Below the pieces are notes generated by a model. The model saw only the letters and a program-made list of their open reading frames with translations. It was not told the DNA's origin and did not search any database. From positions 1 through 8,036 of the forward strand of contig JAJONP010000090.1 in the NCBI GenBank assembly GCA_021323555.1: a DNA stretch of 8,036 bases, given 5' to 3'. This stretch comes from Gammaproteobacteria bacterium. Its GTDB lineage: Bacteria > Pseudomonadota > Gammaproteobacteria > DSM-16500. The position numbers were made by a program, and so were the translations under genes. This document shows positions 5,013 to 8,036 of the stretch, piece after piece (position 1 is the stretch's first letter; the number at the start of each line of letters is the position of its first letter).

Positions 5013-8000
5013 TTGCGCTTTTATAAAGATGGTCCAGACATACCAGATGAGCTTTTGTATGATCATGAAGAAGAGAATGTCATTTTCTTTCCTGGTTCAG
5101 GCGTTTCTAGGGCCTATGCAAATCTTCCAAATTTTTCTGAGTTAGCACGCAAAGTGATGGATGCTCTTGGAGCAAGGAAAGATAGCGAGACCAGGCAGCT
5201 TTTAGAAAATCAAATTGTTTCAACAGATTATATTTTTGACAAGCTAGAGGAAGACTTTGACAATAGACATATAAATTCTTCTGTGGCTAGAAATCTCCAG
5301 CCAAATCCAAACCCTGATTTATCAGCGCACAAAACGATATTAAAACTATCCAGTTTTCCCGGGAAAGGGACTCGCTTAATAACAACTAATTTTGATTCAT
5401 TATTCGAATCCTGTAATAGAAAGCTTCCTTCAATTACTCATTCTAATCTACCAAATGTCGAATTTTCTGATAGTAATTGGGGTATAATACATTTGCATGG
5501 AAAAGTTAATTCAGATTATTCGGGATCAGCTAATGATGGTTTCGTGCTTTCAGCTTCACAATTTGGTTCAGCATATCTTACAAGTGGACTAACAAGAGAT
5601 TTCGTTAGGGAAATTTTTAATAGATTTACTGTAGTCTTTGTTGGGTATTCAGCAGAAGATCCCCCAATAAATTATTTATTAAGAGGGCTACGGTATGAGA
5701 ATAAATGCGAAAGCAAAATATACGCTTTTGTTGAGACTGGGTTAAATAATAAATCAATAAAGCAATGGGAATCGAAAGGAATTAAAGTAATAACTTATGA
5801 AAATGTGAATAAAACACATGCTGTCTTGTGGAAAACATTAGAAGCATGGGCAGTTAGAGCAAGTAACCCTTATAGATGGAGAAATAAAGTTCTCTCTAAG
5901 GCGCGTAAAGGGCCTACTAAAATGGAACCTCATGAAAGAGGAATGGTTGCTCATATAGTTAAATCTGCGTCTGGGGCTAAAGCATTTGCACAGATGGATC
6001 CCCCTTTACCAGCGGAGTGGCTAGGTGTATTTGATCAACGTATAAGGCGCCAACAACCAGAGTTCTATGCTTTAAATGATGAATATTTCTTACCAGAAGA
6101 AACTAAACAAGATGAAAACTTGCATCTTCCGGCTTGGGATGCTTTTTCGTTTCCTTTTAAGGAATTAGAAGCTAATGAGGAGGCTTCAATACGATATATT
6201 GAACCTAATTACTCTCTTCCTATTCCGAGAAGGTTACATTCTTTAGCAGTTTGGATAGGAAAAATTTCAGACCAAAAATTTACTTTATGGTGGGCGAGCC
6301 AACAATCGGGCTTACATTTGAATATAATAAAAAACGTCCAATTAAATTTTAGGAAGATGCCTGATTCTCTAAGAAAACAATGGAATGCGGTATTCGAATC
6401 CCAACCATATCGTGTTGATAAATATGGTATGTATAATTTAAAAAATCGTATAGATGCACAGGGCTGGGACGATTTTATTGTTCGTGAATATGCCATTCTT
6501 TCTTCACCGTTTTTAAAAGCAAGGCCTACTATTAATAGTGTCCCGAAAAGTGATGGTTTTAAAAAAAATAAGGTTGATGTTATAAAAGCTGAAGTTAAGT
6601 ATCTGGAAGGTATTGAAGAAATAAAAATTCCTAGTGAACAACTGGTTAAAATTATAGGTATTTTACGTCTAAATTTAGAGAAATACATTGATATGGAGAA
6701 AGAATTTTCAGGAAAAGAGCCTTATTTACGCAATATTCAAGGAAACGAAGACTCAGAAGAAAGAATCATTTATGGAGGGTATTTTTCACAGCGTGTTTAC
6801 TATTTTCTAAAATTGTTCAAAGCCTTGATCAGTTTTGACACAGAGCAAGCAAAAAAAGAATATAAAATATGGAGAAATAAAGACTATATATTTGGGAGAA
6901 TTCGCATGATAGCAGCTAGTTTTGAAGGTGCTGCAACTGAAAATGGATTTGTGAATGAGGTTTTTTCTTTGAAGGAAGAAGATTTTTGGTCTCCTGAATG
7001 TCAGCCGGATATTTTAATCTGCTTAAAAAGAAAATGGGATAAGCTGTCTCTGAGTAATCGCAAAAATATTGAAGAAAAAATATTAAAAGGTCCACCGAAA
7101 CTAACAAAATCTTCAAAATTGCATTCAAAAATATCAGCTTATATGCAATTGAATATGTTTCATTATCTTCAAAAACACAATTGTAATTTGAGTTTTGATC
7201 TAAAAGAATTAACTGAAAATCTTAATAAGATAGTGCCAGAGTGGAGGCCTGAAGATGTAGAAAGTGCTGTTGAAAGTGCCAACCCACGTGGAGGATTTAT
7301 TAGGGTTAATACGGATTATGAGGCATTAAAAATTTTACCCTTATCAGAAATTATAAAGAATGCAAAAATAACTCATGAAATTCGTTTAAATGACCTGGTT
7401 GAACATAATCCATTTTTGGGGCTTTGCGATGCTGAACCATTACAAGCATTAGAAGCCTTAACTTTGGATCTAAAAAGTGGGAATTTTTCGATAGAGTGTT
7501 GGGAAATTTATCTATTAAGCATAGGTAAAAAAAGCAATAATTTGCAGCTGAAAATTTCTACAGCTTACGTAATTAATCAAATCCAAAATAAGCAATTTGC
7601 AGATATTATTTGGTCTGCTTCAGACTGGTTTGAGAATATACGCGCTGAATTAAGAGATAAAAACATAGAAATATTCAACGCATTATGGAATAAATTTATT
7701 GATACTCTAATGCTTTATAAGGATTGTGCTCGTTCAGTTTCAATAAGGCAAAAATCAGAAAAAATTGACTGGGTAGCTGAATCGATTAGTTCTGTACCTG
7801 GAAAGCTAGCAGAATTACATATAATTGAGTGGCAAAATAAAAAATTGGAAGCAAATAGTGGATTTCCGAAATGTTGGCTAAAGAAAACAGAGCAATTGTT
7901 GAATCTGCCAAACGATGCTAGCCGTTATGCAATAACTATTCTTTCTCTTCATTTGTCAGCGTTATACTATGTTGATCCTGTATGGGCTGAAGAAAGACTA

Positions 8001-8036
8001 CTTAAAATAATACAAGATGATTATCAATCGAAGGAC
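5013..8036 (+). CDS. dsr1: Dsr1-type defence-associated sirtuin (SIR2-domain NADase), C-terminus beyond window
   Basis: The frame from the TTG at 5013 is open for all 1008 codons to the window edge, so the protein is C-terminally cut by the window. Residues about 20-280 form a bacterial SIR2 domain: NAD-loop GSGVS (28-32), LITTNFD (122-128) with the catalytic-type Asn126, HLHG (160-163) with His162, and GYSAEDPP (211-218). The expected NADase residues are all present. A block PHERGMVAHIV at 306-316 and PPLPAEWLGVFD at 330-341 follows, as I recall from Dsr1-type proteins that carry a DUF4020-like C-terminus. The remaining 650 or so visible residues are mostly helical and tryptophan-rich, with no nuclease, ATPase or membrane segment that I can recognise; in this family the C-terminal part senses phage proteins. 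Known relatives hydrolyse NAD+ on infection and stop the host cell. There is no zinc-binding cysteine set of the deacetylase sirtuins. The gene is the first cargo of a probable tRNA-Leu island. The SIR2 call is firm; the Dsr1 subtype is inferred from memory of the family. Confidence 0.88.
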   Translation, partial: MRFYKDGPDIPDELLYDHEEENVIFFPGSGVSRAYANLPNFSELARKVMDALGARKDSETRQLLENQIVSTDYIFDKLEEDFDNRHINSSVARNLQPNPNPDLSAHKTILKLSSFPGKGTRLITTNFDSLFESCNRKLPSITHSNLPNVEFSDSNWGIIHLHGKVNSDYSGSANDGFVLSASQFGSAYLTSGLTRDFVREIFNRFTVVFVGYSAEDPPINYLLRGLRYENKCESKIYAFVETGLNNKSIKQWESKGIKVITYENVNKTHAVLWKTLEAWAVRASNPYRWRNKVLSKARKGPTKMEPHERGMVAHIVKSASGAKAFAQMDPPLPAEWLGVFDQRIRRQQPEFYALNDEYFLPEETKQDENLHLPAWDAFSFPFKELEANEEASIRYIEPNYSLPIPRRLHSLAVWIGKISDQKFTLWWASQQSGLHLNIIKNVQLNFRKMPDSLRKQWNAVFESQPYRVDKYGMYNLKNRIDAQGWDDFIVREYAILSSPFLKARPTINSVPKSDGFKKNKVDVIKAEVKYLEGIEEIKIPSEQLVKIIGILRLNLEKYIDMEKEFSGKEPYLRNIQGNEDSEERIIYGGYFSQRVYYFLKLFKALISFDTEQAKKEYKIWRNKDYIFGRIRMIAASFEGAATENGFVNEVFSLKEEDFWSPECQPDILICLKRKWDKLSLSNRKNIEEKILKGPPKLTKSSKLHSKISAYMQLNMFHYLQKHNCNLSFDLKELTENLNKIVPEWRPEDVESAVESANPRGGFIRVNTDYEALKILPLSEIIKNAKITHEIRLNDLVEHNPFLGLCDAEPLQALEALTLDLKSGNFSIECWEIYLLSIGKKSNNLQLKISTAYVINQIQNKQFADIIWSASDWFENIRAELRDKNIEIFNALWNKFIDTLMLYKDCARSVSIRQKSEKIDWVAESISSVPGKLAELHIIEWQNKKLEANSGFPKCWLKKTEQLLNLPNDASRYAITILSLHLSALYYVDPVWAEERLLKIIQDDYQSKD

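Noticed and set aside
6209..6688. Minus-strand 159-codon frame inside the SIR2 gene
   Set aside because: Antisense to an uninterrupted large coding frame; no domain, no promoter or Shine-Dalgarno site seen.
6916..7128. Minus-strand 70-codon frame inside the SIR2 gene
   Set aside because: Antisense to the SIR2 frame; the hydrophobic start is what AT-rich antisense codons give.

Overview
The window looks like a piece of an AT-rich gammaproteobacterial chromosome. A Legionella-like or related organism is plausible, judging from the composition, the E. coli-type biotin enzymes and a BirA-type operator; the species cannot be fixed from sequence alone. It has two contrasting halves.

Left half (1-4285) is core metabolism: a divergent biotin biosynthesis locus. 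bioB, bioF, bioH and the first 16 codons of bioC run leftwards as one tightly packed operon with overlaps of 11, 7 and 4 nt, and bioA runs rightwards. The 86-bp gap between bioB and bioA holds a good sigma-70 promoter for bioB and a 9-bp inverted repeat with a 14-bp spacer (2910-2941) that fits the BirA operator. One repressor site can therefore control both directions. BioC and BioH make pimeloyl-ACP; BioF, BioA, BioD (not in the window) and BioB turn it into biotin.

Middle (4286-5012) has no gene. It holds candidate bioA terminators, then a 56-bp 3' fragment of a tRNA-Leu(UAA) gene on the minus strand (4515-4570). The fragment breaks off exactly in the anticodon loop and still has a terminator-like hairpin downstream. 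This is the signature of tyrosine-recombinase integration into a tRNA gene. The orientation says the chromosome lies on the left and an integrated island begins at about 4571 and continues right, beyond the window. Just inside the boundary are short direct and inverted repeats that could be integrase arm sites, and a G-rich tract.

Right half (5013-8036) is the first cargo gene: a very large SIR2-domain protein read from a TTG start, open for all 1008 visible codons and running off the edge. Its N-terminal NADase-type sirtuin domain and the conserved block after it match the Dsr1-type defence-associated sirtuins, large proteins that deplete NAD+ on phage infection. The window therefore captures the boundary between a core biotin locus and a tRNA-Leu genomic island whose border cargo is a probable anti-phage gene.
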